NCBI RefSeq assembly: GCF_014191375.1
Contig: NZ_JACHWN010000007.1
Coordinates: 186,001-250,000 of the forward strand
Reading direction: 5' to 3'
Length of the DNA stretch: 64,000 bases
Source: Mesorhizobium sp. RMAD-H1
GTDB taxonomy: Bacteria; Pseudomonadota; Alphaproteobacteria; Rhizobiales; Rhizobiaceae
Shown: piece by piece, positions 17,539 through 26,542 of the stretch
Layout: each line of letters opens with the position of its first letter
How positions within the stretch are numbered: the first letter of the stretch is position 1
Notes under the pieces: model-generated
What the model saw: the letters and a program-made list of their open reading frames with translations, nothing else
What the model was told of the DNA's origin: nothing
Databases searched by the model: none
Made by a program: the position numbers and the translations under genes

Positions 17539-18644
17539 GCGAGCAATGCTTCATAGCGGTCGCCGATCCTGGCGATGTCAAAATCGGCGGCCCGGCGCTT
17601 CAGTTCCGTCTGGGGCGTCGGGTGGTCGAGCATGTGCGCCATTGCCTCGGCCAAAGCCGGCGCATCGCCGACGGGTACGAGCATCCCGTAACGGTCGTTG
17701 TCGAGAATTTCACGTGGCCCGTGCGGCGCGTCAGTGGAAACCACCGGGACGCCTGCCGCCATCGCCTCGACCAGCACATTGCCGAAGCCTTCACTGGTAG
17801 ATGAAAGAACGAACAGGTCGGCAATGGCATAGCAGGCATGCGGGTCGTTGACATAGCCCGCGAACAGTACGGCATCGCCGATCCCGGTCTCCCGTGCCTG
17901 GGTGCGCAACTCGCCATCGAGCGGGCCTTCGCCGAATATGACCAGCCTCGCGCGCCGCTTCGCCCGCAGCAGGGCAAAAGCTTGCAGCAGGGTGCGGTGA
18001 TCCTTGACCGGAACCAGGCGTCCGGCGGTGACGATGACGGGACCGTCGCCCATCGCCGCGAGGTCCTGCCGCCAGCCATGGGAGTGTTCCGGTGATGCCA
18101 CGGTCTGCGGCAGAGGGTTATGGATGACCACGACCTTGGAGGCGGGATAGCCGCGCGCTTCAAGCTCGCGCCCGATTCCGGCGGAAACCGCGATGGCTCT
18201 TGTCGCCCGCGCGGCGACGAGCGACGACATCGCATGCGCGACCCGTGCGCCCAGCCGGTCAGCCGTCAGCGCGCCTGCCGCATGGAACGTCGGGAAAAAC
18301 CGCGCGGGGCTTCGGGCGAGAGACAGGGCGGCAGCGGCGAGAAGATTGACGAATTCCGGCGCACTGAAAATCGCATCGGGGGCGAGATTGCGGAGCAGGC
18401 GCGCCGTTCGCAAGAGGCCCTTCAGCGTGGTCGGCTTGCCATATCCTTCGCCCTTCAGCGGCAGGCCGAAATCGACGAGCTTGACGGCGCCGGAAATGAG
18501 AGCGGCATTGGGCCCGTCGGCGTTCCAGGCAAGCAGCGTCACGTCATGGCCGCGCGAGGCCATTTCGTTGGCCATGAGCACAAAAACGCGCTCGGCCCCG
18601 CCGCCCCGGAGACTGGCAAGAAGAAAGACAATCCGCTTCGACAC
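17535..18644 (-). CDS. Glycosyltransferase family 4 (second of pair)
   Basis: 369-residue GT4. The N-terminus IVFLLASLRGGGAERVFVLMANEMASRGHDV is the classic GT4 donor/acceptor Rossmann start. The C-terminal half shows GRLVPVKDHRTLLQAFALL, FAGYVNDPHACYAIADLFVLSS and the E-x7-E stretch SEGFGNVLVEAMAAGVPVV. The start is GTG 18644, only one base after the stop of the Wzz-like gene, and ATG-less in this frame nearby. It sits between the chain-length regulator and the other GT4, in one transcription unit. Sugar specificity unknown. Confidence 0.92.
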   Translation of the reverse strand: MSKRIVFLLASLRGGGAERVFVLMANEMASRGHDVTLLAWNADGPNAALISGAVKLVDFGLPLKGEGYGKPTTLKGLLRTARLLRNLAPDAIFSAPEFVNLLAAAALSLARSPARFFPTFHAAGALTADRLGARVAHAMSSLVAARATRAIAVSAGIGRELEARGYPASKVVVIHNPLPQTVASPEHSHGWRQDLAAMGDGPVIVTAGRLVPVKDHRTLLQAFALLRAKRRARLVIFGEGPLDGELRTQARETGIGDAVLFAGYVNDPHACYAIADLFVLSSTSEGFGNVLVEAMAAGVPVVSTDAPHGPREILDNDRYGMLVPVGDAPALAEAMAHMLDHPTPQTELKRRAADFDIARIGDRYEALLA

Positions 18645-18645
18645 G

Positions 18646-20166
18646 TCAGGCCGTCTTGCCGCGCTGGACGTCAGGCGGCAGGCGCAAATCCTGGCCGATG
18701 CCCCTTGCGATCGCCAGCAGCAGCCCCAGGCCGAAGCCGCCGAAAGCGCCCAGAAGCACCAGAAGCTTGGTGCTGGGGGGCCAGGAACGTCCCCTTGGAG
18801 GCGTGGGCGCGGAAATCACCTGCACGTTCGTGGTGTCGATCTGCTCCCGTTCGGTGAGCTGGCGCGCGCGCGCCAGGAAGCGTTCGTAAATGGCGGTCTT
18901 CGCTGCGGCATCCCGTTCAAGCTCACGCAGGGCGATTTCCGAATCCCCGGCGGTGAAGACGGTGCCCTGCAGCTTGTTCATCTCGGCGACCAGCGAATTC
19001 AGCGCGATCCTCGCCGTGTCGCGATTGGCCTTCGCCACCTCGACCGTGCGTCGATATTCGGCCCTGAGCTGGGCGTCTATCGTGTCCAGCGCGACCTTCA
19101 GCTTGAGGATCGACGGGTGCCGCGGACCGAGCTGCACGGATTGCGAGTTGAGGTCTTCCCGCACAGTATTAGCCTTGCTGCGCAGGTCGGCCAGCGCCGG
19201 CGAAACGGCGGGATTGGCGTTGGTGCCGTTGATGCCGCCGGCCACCAGCGTGTCGTAGCTCGCCTGCGCCGCCGCGACACGGGCGCGCGCGTCCATGATC
19301 TGCGTATTGAGCTGGGTCATGGCCTGCGAGCTGACGAGCTGGCCGTTACTCGAGGCGAGCTTGTGATTGCGCTTGTAGTCTTCGACCTTTGTTTCAGCCT
19401 CGAGCACGTCTTGCTTCATCTGACGCAGACGGCTGTCCAGTGCCGCTGCCGCGCGGTTCGCGCCTTCGGCTTCCGTCTCGGCAAGCTCATCCTGGAACGT
19501 CTTCACAATGGCCTGCGAAATCTCGATGGCCCTCCCGGGCGTTTGCGCCGTGACGAGGAGGGTCGTGACGAAGGACTGCTCGTCTGCCCTGACATCGATG
19601 CTCTCCTGCAGCTTCGCGAGGGCCGCGAGCCTGCGATCGGCTTCCGGGGCGCTCGTGCGGGGCGCAAATTCGGGATCATCGGCGAGGTTCAGTTCGTCCA
19701 CGACACGCGAAAGCACGTTGCGGGAGGTCAGGATGCGCTGTCTGCTGCGTGCGACGAACACCTGGCCGTCGATCTGGCCGGATTGGGGATAGAGATCGTT
19801 GTCCACGATCTGCAGATTCGCCGGATTGATCAAAATGTCGGTAGCGACGGTATAGCGCTTCGTAGCCATAAAGCCGTAGATGCCACCCGCAAGCGCACCC
19901 AGGACAGCCAGCGCGAGCGCCAGCATCAGTCCGGCGCGCAGCCAGACGAAAATGCGCCGGAAATCCAGCTCGAGGAAATCTCCTACCTTTTCCATCGTCA
20001 CCGGGGGAGGTGGCTCGCGTCCGGGAAGCGGAGCAGCGGCTGCCGCCGCCCGCTGCGCCGCGCCTCTCGCCGCGAGGGTGCTGAGAAGCGACGTATGCGG
20101 CCGCCGATGCAAACTCCCTGACGACAAACGGTGAGGAGGCTCCTCGGACATGGACATTTTACTCAT
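18646..20166 (-). CDS. Wzz/GumC-like chain-length determinant (polysaccharide co-polymerase)
   Basis: 506 residues. A proline-rich cytoplasmic N-terminus leads to TM1 (LMLALALAVLGALAGGIYGF). Then comes the Wzz domain start (ATDILINPANLQIVDND) and a long periplasmic coiled coil. A GumC-type tail region has LGPRHPSILKLKVALDTIDAQL and STPTPPRG-like residues before TM2 (LLVLLGAFGGFGLGLLLAIA). There is no C-terminal BY-kinase domain, so it controls chain length and export geometry without tyrosine autokinase activity of its own. ATG 20166 lacks a strong ribosome binding site; ATGs at 20157 and 20151 are alternatives. It is divergent from the polymerase-like gene. Confidence 0.9.
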   Translation of the reverse strand: MSKMSMSEEPPHRLSSGSLHRRPHTSLLSTLAARGAAQRAAAAAAPLPGREPPPPVTMEKVGDFLELDFRRIFVWLRAGLMLALALAVLGALAGGIYGFMATKRYTVATDILINPANLQIVDNDLYPQSGQIDGQVFVARSRQRILTSRNVLSRVVDELNLADDPEFAPRTSAPEADRRLAALAKLQESIDVRADEQSFVTTLLVTAQTPGRAIEISQAIVKTFQDELAETEAEGANRAAAALDSRLRQMKQDVLEAETKVEDYKRNHKLASSNGQLVSSQAMTQLNTQIMDARARVAAAQASYDTLVAGGINGTNANPAVSPALADLRSKANTVREDLNSQSVQLGPRHPSILKLKVALDTIDAQLRAEYRRTVEVAKANRDTARIALNSLVAEMNKLQGTVFTAGDSEIALRELERDAAAKTAIYERFLARARQLTEREQIDTTNVQVISAPTPPRGRSWPPSTKLLVLLGAFGGFGLGLLLAIARGIGQDLRLPPDVQRGKTA

Positions 20167-20323
20167 GGACGCTGATGGGTGATGCCATCGTTAGGTCAGG
20201 TTCGTTAATATACGGTTATCCAAGTTTGTTTACGACTTAGCCGTCGAAGACCAGTGGTCGATGAAACCGCGCAAGTGAACAGGCAAGGCTGTGACCATAC
20301 CCTTGAGAGAAGAGCAACTCACA
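20167..20323. promoter_or_regulatory. Divergent intergenic region between Wzz-like and polymerase-like genes
   Basis: An AT-richer stretch around 20205-20235 (TTAATATACGGTTATCC and TTTGTTTACGAC) separates the two divergent starts, so promoters for both directions are expected here. I could not match convincing -35/-10 pairs. GAGAGAAGAG at about 20305-20314 is a good ribosome binding site for ATG 20324. Confidence 0.35.
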
Positions 20324-21559
20324 ATGATGGAAGTGCGTCGTCACAACGCGCTCTCGTTGATGTTTTTTCTTTGCGCGGCGTTCGCTTTCCTTCTGCGCGC
20401 GATCATCTCGCCGCAGATGCTGAACATGGTGATGTCCTATACGAGCGAAGGCGGCTCCTTTCCGGAAAAGCTCCACATCGGGACCTATGCCGTCTTCCTG
20501 GTGCTGGCGGTGATCTGCATCAGCAGGCCGATCCGGCTCATCGGGGACGATATCCGGCTGTTCAGGGCGACGCTGTCCTACGCATTCTTCCTCTCGCTTC
20601 TGGTGCCTTATCTCTTCATCGTCGGAAGGGCCGGCTCCGCCGGCTTTATCATCGATTCCTACCTCGTCGCATGTGCCGCGGTGCTGATCATGCTATGTCT
20701 GGGCGGAGAGATCGGCAGGGCGCTCGGAAATGTCCTCCTCGGCATGTTCATCCTGAGCGCCGTGATCGGAACTTTCGAGGCCATGACGCACTTTCGGCTT
20801 CTGCCCTATTCCAATACGGAGCTGCAGTTCCGGCCGACCGGACTGGCGCCTCACCCCCTGGCGCTGGGCGCACAGTGCGCCACGGCCATCGGCTTCGTCG
20901 CGCTGACGCGGTGGCGCCTCTGGGTGCGCGTGCTCTGTATCTTCATCCTGTTCGTCGGCACGGCGGCGGCGGGCGCACGCGCGGCCCTGCTGCTCGCCAC
21001 GGCCGAGATCCTGTTCCTGCTCGTCTTTCTGCCCTGGCCGCGCCTGTCGCCCGGGCATCGGCGCCAGGCCAAATTGGTCGTTCTGATCCTGACGCTCATG
21101 GCCGGCGCCCTGCTGATTGGGGTGCTCTTCTCGGCGGGGTTCCTGGACCGTTTCAGCAATACGCTCTTCGACGAGAATTATTACGCGCGCGTCAAGATCT
21201 ACGAGGTGTTCCATCTGGTCGAATGGAAGGACATCCTGTTCGGCATGAATGTCAACGAACTGCTGAAGATCGTCAACGAACAGCTGAACCTGCCCTTCAT
21301 CGAGAGCACGCCTGTTGTTCTCACGCTGCTGTTCGGCCTGCCGATCGCCCTGATCTTCGCCGCCGCGTTCTTCCGCTATCTTCTCCAGCTTCTGTACAAG
21401 GCGCCCCTGGCCGCCTATGCCGCCTCGACCGTGTCGATCCTGGCGGCATTGTCCAACAATGCCCTTTCATCGAAAGGGCCGGATTTGATGCTGCTCTTCA
21501 TCCTGATCATGGCCTACCGGCAGGCGGGGCACGCTACCGGGCTTCCGGCGGATCGATAG
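20324..21559 (+). CDS. Exopolysaccharide polymerase-like membrane protein (Wzy/VpsF-type)
   Basis: 411-residue polytopic inner-membrane protein with about ten hydrophobic segments, among them LMFFLCAAFAFLLRAII, YAVFLVLAVICISRP and VLCIFILFVGTAAAGARAALLL. The stretch FRPTGLAPHPLALGAQCA, followed by an Arg-rich loop and a GAR-A motif, resembles O-antigen-ligase/polymerase-type periplasmic loops. Predicted role: polymerising repeat units in the periplasm with the adjacent Wzz. I prefer ATG 20324, which has a well-placed GAGAGAAGAG; GTG 20291 would add eleven polar residues. It is the only plus-strand gene between Wzz and the precursor-synthesis genes. Function is inferred from topology and context. 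Confidence 0.75.
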   Translation: MMEVRRHNALSLMFFLCAAFAFLLRAIISPQMLNMVMSYTSEGGSFPEKLHIGTYAVFLVLAVICISRPIRLIGDDIRLFRATLSYAFFLSLLVPYLFIVGRAGSAGFIIDSYLVACAAVLIMLCLGGEIGRALGNVLLGMFILSAVIGTFEAMTHFRLLPYSNTELQFRPTGLAPHPLALGAQCATAIGFVALTRWRLWVRVLCIFILFVGTAAAGARAALLLATAEILFLLVFLPWPRLSPGHRRQAKLVVLILTLMAGALLIGVLFSAGFLDRFSNTLFDENYYARVKIYEVFHLVEWKDILFGMNVNELLKIVNEQLNLPFIESTPVVLTLLFGLPIALIFAAAFFRYLLQLLYKAPLAAYAASTVSILAALSNNALSSKGPDLMLLFILIMAYRQAGHATGLPADR

Positions 21560-21612
21560 ATCCCGATTTCCAATTGAATGGAAACGATGGCAAAGGAGGG
21601 CACCGGCCCCGC

Positions 21613-23049
21613 CTAGCCGCAGCTGTCCACCACCTCCACTCCGCCAACCCGATTGAGCGTGTGGATGCCTTTGCACTTCCAGGCCGGGCCGGGCAGGATT
21701 GGGCGGGGCGGGGAGAAGCGGATATCGCCATGGTCGAGCCGTTCGAGCCGCATCAAGCCGAGCCCACCGCCATAGGTTTGCGAGCCGTCCTGCACCGGGA
21801 GCAGCACCCGGCCATCCTGACGGATGAAGGCACCGCCGGGCCTGGCCGCGGCATGATCGACGGCGAGGGGATTGAGCCCATGGGGCAGCCACGGCCCACG
21901 CAATGCGGGGGCGGAATAGGCCACCATCGTGTCCGAGGCGCTGCCGTGTCCGAAGCGCTGGGTGCCGATGAGCCAGAGGCTTTCCCCCGCCTCGAAAAGC
22001 GTCGCGTCATTGATTTCGATATCGCGCATGAGAACAGTGTCGCGCACCCAGCGGCCGGGAAACTGCTCGGCGCGATAAAGGACAAGCTCGCGTGTCGAGG
22101 CGCTCTCGGGGATCATGTAAATCTCGCCGTCCCTTGCAAAGACTTGCGGATAGGACAGGTGATGCGGCTCTTCCAGCACCGGCTGCGGCGTTGCGAACGT
22201 GCCGTCCTCGCGCAGTTCCGATGCCGAAATGATCCCGCGGCCGCTTGCGTAGGGAAACTCCTCCACGAAAAGATAGACGCGCCCGTCGTGCTCGAAAACG
22301 AATGGATCGGCATAGAAACGCTGCCCGTCATCCGGCAGGACGGTAAATTCCGGCCCGTCCAATTTTCCGGTTTCGGCGATGCCCGGTCCGTCAATCCGGC
22401 GATACGCCACCTGCCAGTAAAAAGGACTATGGGCGAGCTTTTCGGCGGCCCGCTCCGCGACACCCTTGCCGAGGAAGAGCGGATAGCGCCAGGCGAAACC
22501 GCTCCTGTCAGCGGCAGCAAGGGGAGTTGCGGTAGCAGCAGGCTTTTCCCCCGCCGCGAACCGGGCAACGGCCTGCATGATGAGGGAAATGGCGCCGGCC
22601 AAGAGGTTATCCGATGCACGCGTCAGCCAAAGCCGGTCCTGGATCATCGGCCGGCCGCGCGCCACCACCGCGCCGTCGATCGAAACCGCCAGATCCGTTC
22701 TTCCGCCGTTTGCGACCATCTGGGCCAGACCTGCCGAAAAACTGTCCCGGCCGCAGAAGGTGAGCGTCAATGTCGGCGCGCCATATGTTGCCGGGCCGGA
22801 CGTGAGATCGATGACGAGATCCGCCGGACCGTGATCGGCGGCCGGTGGAGGCGGGCATGGGCTGGCAAGCGACGAGCCGAACCGGAAGGCTTCCAGCGCC
22901 AGAACAGCCAACGGCCCGCCCGGCCCCGGCGCGGTCGCGGCTCCATGTTTCACCGAAACAGCATGGCCGGCCGCAGCCAGTCGCGCAACGAGTTCAACCT
23001 GCCATCGGCGGCATCCGGTGGACGGTAAAATGACGCAAGTCCGGATCAT
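21613..23049 (-). CDS. GINT1_N-like beta-propeller protein, probable glycan-modifying enzyme
   Basis: 478-residue protein. The N-terminal third (MIRTCVILPSTG...AGHAVSV) resembles a nucleotide- or formyl-transferase-like Rossmann domain. From about residue 230 a five-bladed propeller begins: FYADPFVFEHDGRVYLFVEEF, GEIYMIPESAS, NDATLFEAGESLWLIGT and a C-terminal KCKGIHTLN. This pattern matches the N-terminal domain of plant glucosamine inositolphosphorylceramide transferase 1, also seen in bacterial polysaccharide loci, and is GH43-like. The precise activity is not established. Its stop-side overlaps the WecG-like gene context and its ATG 23049 overlaps that gene's TGA as ATGA, placing it in the wecB-wecC-wecG operon. 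Confidence 0.75.
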   Translation of the reverse strand: MIRTCVILPSTGCRRWQVELVARLAAAGHAVSVKHGAATAPGPGGPLAVLALEAFRFGSSLASPCPPPPAADHGPADLVIDLTSGPATYGAPTLTLTFCGRDSFSAGLAQMVANGGRTDLAVSIDGAVVARGRPMIQDRLWLTRASDNLLAGAISLIMQAVARFAAGEKPAATATPLAAADRSGFAWRYPLFLGKGVAERAAEKLAHSPFYWQVAYRRIDGPGIAETGKLDGPEFTVLPDDGQRFYADPFVFEHDGRVYLFVEEFPYASGRGIISASELREDGTFATPQPVLEEPHHLSYPQVFARDGEIYMIPESASTRELVLYRAEQFPGRWVRDTVLMRDIEINDATLFEAGESLWLIGTQRFGHGSASDTMVAYSAPALRGPWLPHGLNPLAVDHAAARPGGAFIRQDGRVLLPVQDGSQTYGGGLGLMRLERLDHGDIRFSPPRPILPGPAWKCKGIHTLNRVGGVEVVDSCG

Positions 23050-23903
23050 GAATGTTCGCTATCCGGCGGCGCCGGACTGCGCGAGGCTCCCGTCATGGAG
23101 GTATCGCCCGCGCGGCGGATGCGGCGGTTCCAGAATTCTTTCGCCAGCAATCCGATATAGGCGGTGTTGGTGTCGTAGTAGCGGCGCCACAGGCGTCTGG
23201 GTTCCTGTGCGACCCGGAACAGCCACTCCATCCCGATCGCCTGGACGAATTTCGGCGCGCGGGCAACCTTGCCGCCATAGACATCGAAGGCGCCGCCCAC
23301 GCCCATGATGAAGCTCGGCTTCAACTCAGCTCGGTAGCGTTTGATGAACCGCTCCTTGCGTGGCGTCGGCATCGCCACCAGCATGCAGTCAGCACCCGAG
23401 GCGTTGATGTCGGCGACGATGCCTCCTTCATCTTCCGGCTTGAAATAGCCATTGCGCGCCCCCGCGACCACGAGCTTGGGATGGTCCTTGCCGAGCCGCT
23501 CGATGACCAGATCGAGAACGCTTTGCTCCGCGCCAAGCAGGAAGGGCTTATAGCCGTGCCGCTCGCACAGGTCGAACAGATGGAACATGATGTCGACGCC
23601 CGTCACACGCTCCGGCACGGAAACGCCGCAAAGACGCGCGCCCCACAGCACGCCCTTGCCGTCGACATTGACGATATCAGCCGAGGACACATCCTCATAA
23701 AGCTCGTCATTCTTGCGCATGTTGACGAGCTTGGCGACGTTGACGACCACATGGTGCAGCGGCTGCTTTGTCCGCATCGCCTCGTCGGCGAGCTGCATCG
23801 TCTCGTCCATGCTCAGCGCATGGATGGGCGTGGACAGAAATTCGCGCCGGCGCGCCGCCAGCAGCGGATGTTCGGCCCAGGAGGGAGTGTCCGGCGCGCT
23901 CAT
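23046..23903 (-). CDS. WecG/TagA/CpsF-family glycosyltransferase (GT26)
   Basis: 285-residue transferase that in known systems adds N-acetylmannosaminuronic acid or ManNAc to a lipid-linked GlcNAc. Family marks: NVDGKGVLWGARLCG (the DG region), FLLGAEQSVLDLVIERLG, RNGYF, and the end GVGGAFDVYGGKVARAPKF...GMEWLFRVAQEPRRLWRRY. ATG 23903 overlaps the stop of the UDP-ManNAc dehydrogenase gene as ATGA. An upstream in-frame extension to 23987 lies inside that gene and is rejected. With WecB and WecC next to it, UDP-ManNAcA is the most likely donor. Confidence 0.9.
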   Translation of the reverse strand: MSAPDTPSWAEHPLLAARRREFLSTPIHALSMDETMQLADEAMRTKQPLHHVVVNVAKLVNMRKNDELYEDVSSADIVNVDGKGVLWGARLCGVSVPERVTGVDIMFHLFDLCERHGYKPFLLGAEQSVLDLVIERLGKDHPKLVVAGARNGYFKPEDEGGIVADINASGADCMLVAMPTPRKERFIKRYRAELKPSFIMGVGGAFDVYGGKVARAPKFVQAIGMEWLFRVAQEPRRLWRRYYDTNTAYIGLLAKEFWNRRIRRAGDTSMTGASRSPAPPDSEHS

Positions 23904-25222
23904 GCCACCTTGTCCGCGGCGGGTTGCTCGACATGCTTGCGGCCCTCGATGCGGGCGTCCGGCTTGCGCGCCTTGCGCCAGGTCCACAGGCCGCGCGTGT
24001 CGATGAGCCGCTTGTCCTTCAGCGCTTCCGGATCGATCAGGTTGAACTGGCGGTGATCGACCAGAAGGACGACGATATCGGCCTGGTCGATTGCCGAAAG
24101 GGCGTCGGTGAACTCTATGTCCTTGCCTTCGAGCTGGCGCGGCAGTCCGCGCGCGTTGGGTTCGGCAGCGATGATTTTCAGGTTCGGAATTTCCGACAGC
24201 AGTTCAACGACCTCGACCGCCGGGCTCTCGCGCATGTCGTCGATATTGGGCTTGAAGCTCAGGCCGAGGCAGGCGATCGTTTGCTTGGCGGTCGGGTCCA
24301 GCAGCGCCTTGATGTCGCGCACCACGGTATGCGGACGACCGGAATTGATGCGCCGGGCGGAGGCGATGAGCGGTGTGTCGTCGGGTGCGGAATCGATGAT
24401 GAAATAAGGATCGATCGCGATGCAATGGCCGCCGACGCCGGGGCTCGGCTGCAGGATATTGACGCGCGGATGCTTGTTGGCGAGATCGATCACCTCCCAG
24501 ACATTGAGCGACAGATGCTGGCAGACGGCGGCGATCTCATTGGCGAAAGCAATGTTCACATCGCGGAACGCGTTCTCGGTAAGTTTCACCAGCTCGGCGC
24601 TTTCCGGGCTGGTCAGGAACAAATCGCCAAGGACGAAGGTCGAGTAGAGGGCTGCGGCCCCTTGCGACGATTTGCGTGACAGGCCGCCGATGGAGCGGTC
24701 ATTGTTGACCAGCTCCGTAAGCACCTTTCCCGGCAGAACCCGCTCGGGCGAATAGGCGACGAGCACGTCGGCATCCTCGCCATGGGTGACCGGAAATTTG
24801 AGATCGGGCCGCAGTTCCGCCATCAGCCTGGTGATGTCGCGTGTCGTGCCGACCGGAGAGGTGGATTCCAGCACCACGAGGTCGCCCGGCTTCAGCACGG
24901 GCGCGACGCTTTTCGCCGCCGCATGCACATAGGTGACATCGGGCTTTCGGTCGTCGGTCATCGGCGTCGGCACGGCGATGATGAAAGCATCCGCCGTCTG
25001 CGGCGTGCTGAATGCTTTGAGCTTGCCATTGGCGACGACCTTCTGAATCAGGCCGTCCAGATCCGGCTCGACGATATGGATTTCGCCCCGGTTGACCCTT
25101 TCGACGACGGTCTCGTTTATGTCGACCCCGATAACATCGAGCCCGTGACCGGCAAGGATGGCGCAGGTCGGCAGGCCGATATATCCCATGCCGACGACAC
25201 ATACTTTGCTGATTTCAGCCAT
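23900..25222 (-). CDS. wecC: UDP-N-acetyl-D-mannosamine dehydrogenase (WecC-type nucleotide-sugar dehydrogenase)
   Basis: 440-residue cytosolic enzyme that oxidises UDP-ManNAc to UDP-ManNAcA with two NAD+. Rossmann motif GMGYIGLP (11-18), PTPMTD (86-91), Lys213 in LVKLTEN, and catalytic Cys267 in GVGGHCIAIDP. The central and UDP-binding domains are complete (C-terminal VVLLVDHRQF). The true start is ATG 25222 (MAEISKVCVVG); longer versions run into the epimerase gene. It overlaps wecB by eight bases. A UDP-GlcNAc-type specificity is possible from sequence alone, but the neighbouring epimerase argues for ManNAc. Confidence 0.93.
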   Translation of the reverse strand: MAEISKVCVVGMGYIGLPTCAILAGHGLDVIGVDINETVVERVNRGEIHIVEPDLDGLIQKVVANGKLKAFSTPQTADAFIIAVPTPMTDDRKPDVTYVHAAAKSVAPVLKPGDLVVLESTSPVGTTRDITRLMAELRPDLKFPVTHGEDADVLVAYSPERVLPGKVLTELVNNDRSIGGLSRKSSQGAAALYSTFVLGDLFLTSPESAELVKLTENAFRDVNIAFANEIAAVCQHLSLNVWEVIDLANKHPRVNILQPSPGVGGHCIAIDPYFIIDSAPDDTPLIASARRINSGRPHTVVRDIKALLDPTAKQTIACLGLSFKPNIDDMRESPAVEVVELLSEIPNLKIIAAEPNARGLPRQLEGKDIEFTDALSAIDQADIVVLLVDHRQFNLIDPEALKDKRLIDTRGLWTWRKARKPDARIEGRKHVEQPAADKVA

Positions 25223-26360
25223 GTAGCAATTCCTCGATGATGCGGCGGCCCGCCTGGCCGTCTCCGTAGGGGTTATGCCGCGCCGCCGTGCTGAGATAGG
25301 CATCGCGATCGTCCAGCAGATGGTTGGCGCCGGCAACGATTTTTTCGGTGTCGGTGCCGACCAGACGCGCCGTGCCTGCCTCGACGCCCTCCGGCCGTTC
25401 GGTATTTTCGCGCATGACCAGAACCGGCTTGCCCAGCGAAGGCGCTTCTTCCTGTACGCCGCCACTGTCGGTCAATACCAGATAGCTCTGCTTCAGCAAA
25501 AAGAGAAATGGCAAATATTCCTGGGGGTCGATCAGGTGGATGTTCGCTGTAGTGCCCAGTTCGGCGCTGACCACCGAGCGCACATTGGGATTGGGGTGCA
25601 CGGGGTAGACGATCTGCACGTCCGGCCGCGTCGCCAGCGTCTTCAGCGCGGCGCAGATACGGTGAATCCCACCGTCGAAATTCTCGCGCCGGTGAGCCGT
25701 CGTCAGGATCATCCTTTTAGCGGGATCGAGGAACGGGAAGCGGCTGGCGAGCCCGGCGTGCAGGGTCGCGTTCGCATCGATCTCGGCGGAAAAATGCAGG
25801 AGCGTATCGATCACCGTATTGCCGGTGACGAAGATCTTTTCCGCCGGGACGTTTTCCGCCAGGAGATTGGCGCGCGCCTGCTCGGTCGGCGCGAAATGCC
25901 AGGTGGCGACATTGCCGGCGATCTTCCTGTTCAACTCCTCGGGGAAGGGCGAGTTGATGTCATGGCTGCGCAGGCCCGCCTCGACATGGGCGACCGGGAT
26001 GCGCTTGTAGAATGCAGCCAGCGCCGCGGCCATGGCGGTCGTCGTGTCTCCCTGCACGATCACCACATCGGGCCGGGAGCGTTCCAACACGTCCGCCATG
26101 CCCTGGAGCACCCGCGCCGTGACGTCGAACAGCGTCTGGTTCGGCTGCATGATGTTGAGATCGTAATGAACGGGAAGTCCGGTCAGCTCGATCACCTGAT
26201 CCACCATCTCGCGATGCTGGGCGGTGATGCATATTTCGGCGACGCAGTCTGTCCGGGCCAGCGCGGCCTGTGCGACGGAGAAGCATTTGAGGGCTTCCGG
26301 CCGGGTACCGAACACGATGAGAAACCGGCTTGGGGAGCTTTTATCTGGTAAAGGTTTCAT
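25215..26360 (-). CDS. wecB: UDP-N-acetylglucosamine 2-epimerase (non-hydrolysing, WecB)
   Basis: 381-residue enzyme converting UDP-GlcNAc to UDP-ManNAc, the first committed step to ManNAcA. Motifs: FGTRPEALK (near residue 20), VQGDTTTAMAAALAAFY, HVEAGLRS, PTEQARANLL, TAHRRENFD and TDSGGVQEEAPSLGKPVLVMRENTERPE, all diagnostic for the non-hydrolysing family. FGTRPEALKCFSV departs slightly from the usual IKMAPV after the Glu. ATG 26360 has no clear ribosome binding site. It heads the wecB-wecC-wecG-GINT1_N operon; about 180 bases separate it from the upstream CapK-like gene, with no obvious terminator. Confidence 0.94.
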   Translation of the reverse strand: MKPLPDKSSPSRFLIVFGTRPEALKCFSVAQAALARTDCVAEICITAQHREMVDQVIELTGLPVHYDLNIMQPNQTLFDVTARVLQGMADVLERSRPDVVIVQGDTTTAMAAALAAFYKRIPVAHVEAGLRSHDINSPFPEELNRKIAGNVATWHFAPTEQARANLLAENVPAEKIFVTGNTVIDTLLHFSAEIDANATLHAGLASRFPFLDPAKRMILTTAHRRENFDGGIHRICAALKTLATRPDVQIVYPVHPNPNVRSVVSAELGTTANIHLIDPQEYLPFLFLLKQSYLVLTDSGGVQEEAPSLGKPVLVMRENTERPEGVEAGTARLVGTDTEKIVAGANHLLDDRDAYLSTAARHNPYGDGQAGRRIIEELLHG

Positions 26361-26542
26361 GGCAGCCTGGAAAGGAGTTCACGGGGGCAACCTATAGCGG
26401 GCCACTTTAAGAAAGTTGAACGTCGTCCCCGCCAATACCCCATTGCGGGACGGCGCGAGGAAAATTCCTGATATGCTTAACGGGTAATGACTGCCCGCCG
26501 GGACGGTCATTTGAGATGAAGCGGTAGACATCTCCGACCCCC

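Noticed and set aside
18193-20121. 642-codon plus-strand open frame
   Set aside because: Antisense to the Wzz-like and GT4 genes, whose products show clear family motifs.
20254-23028. Very long open frame on the plus strand (924 codons)
   Set aside because: It crosses the polymerase-like gene in another frame and then runs antisense to the GINT1_N-like gene. It is rich in Arg/Pro/Gly with no domain, typical of a shadow frame in GC-rich DNA.
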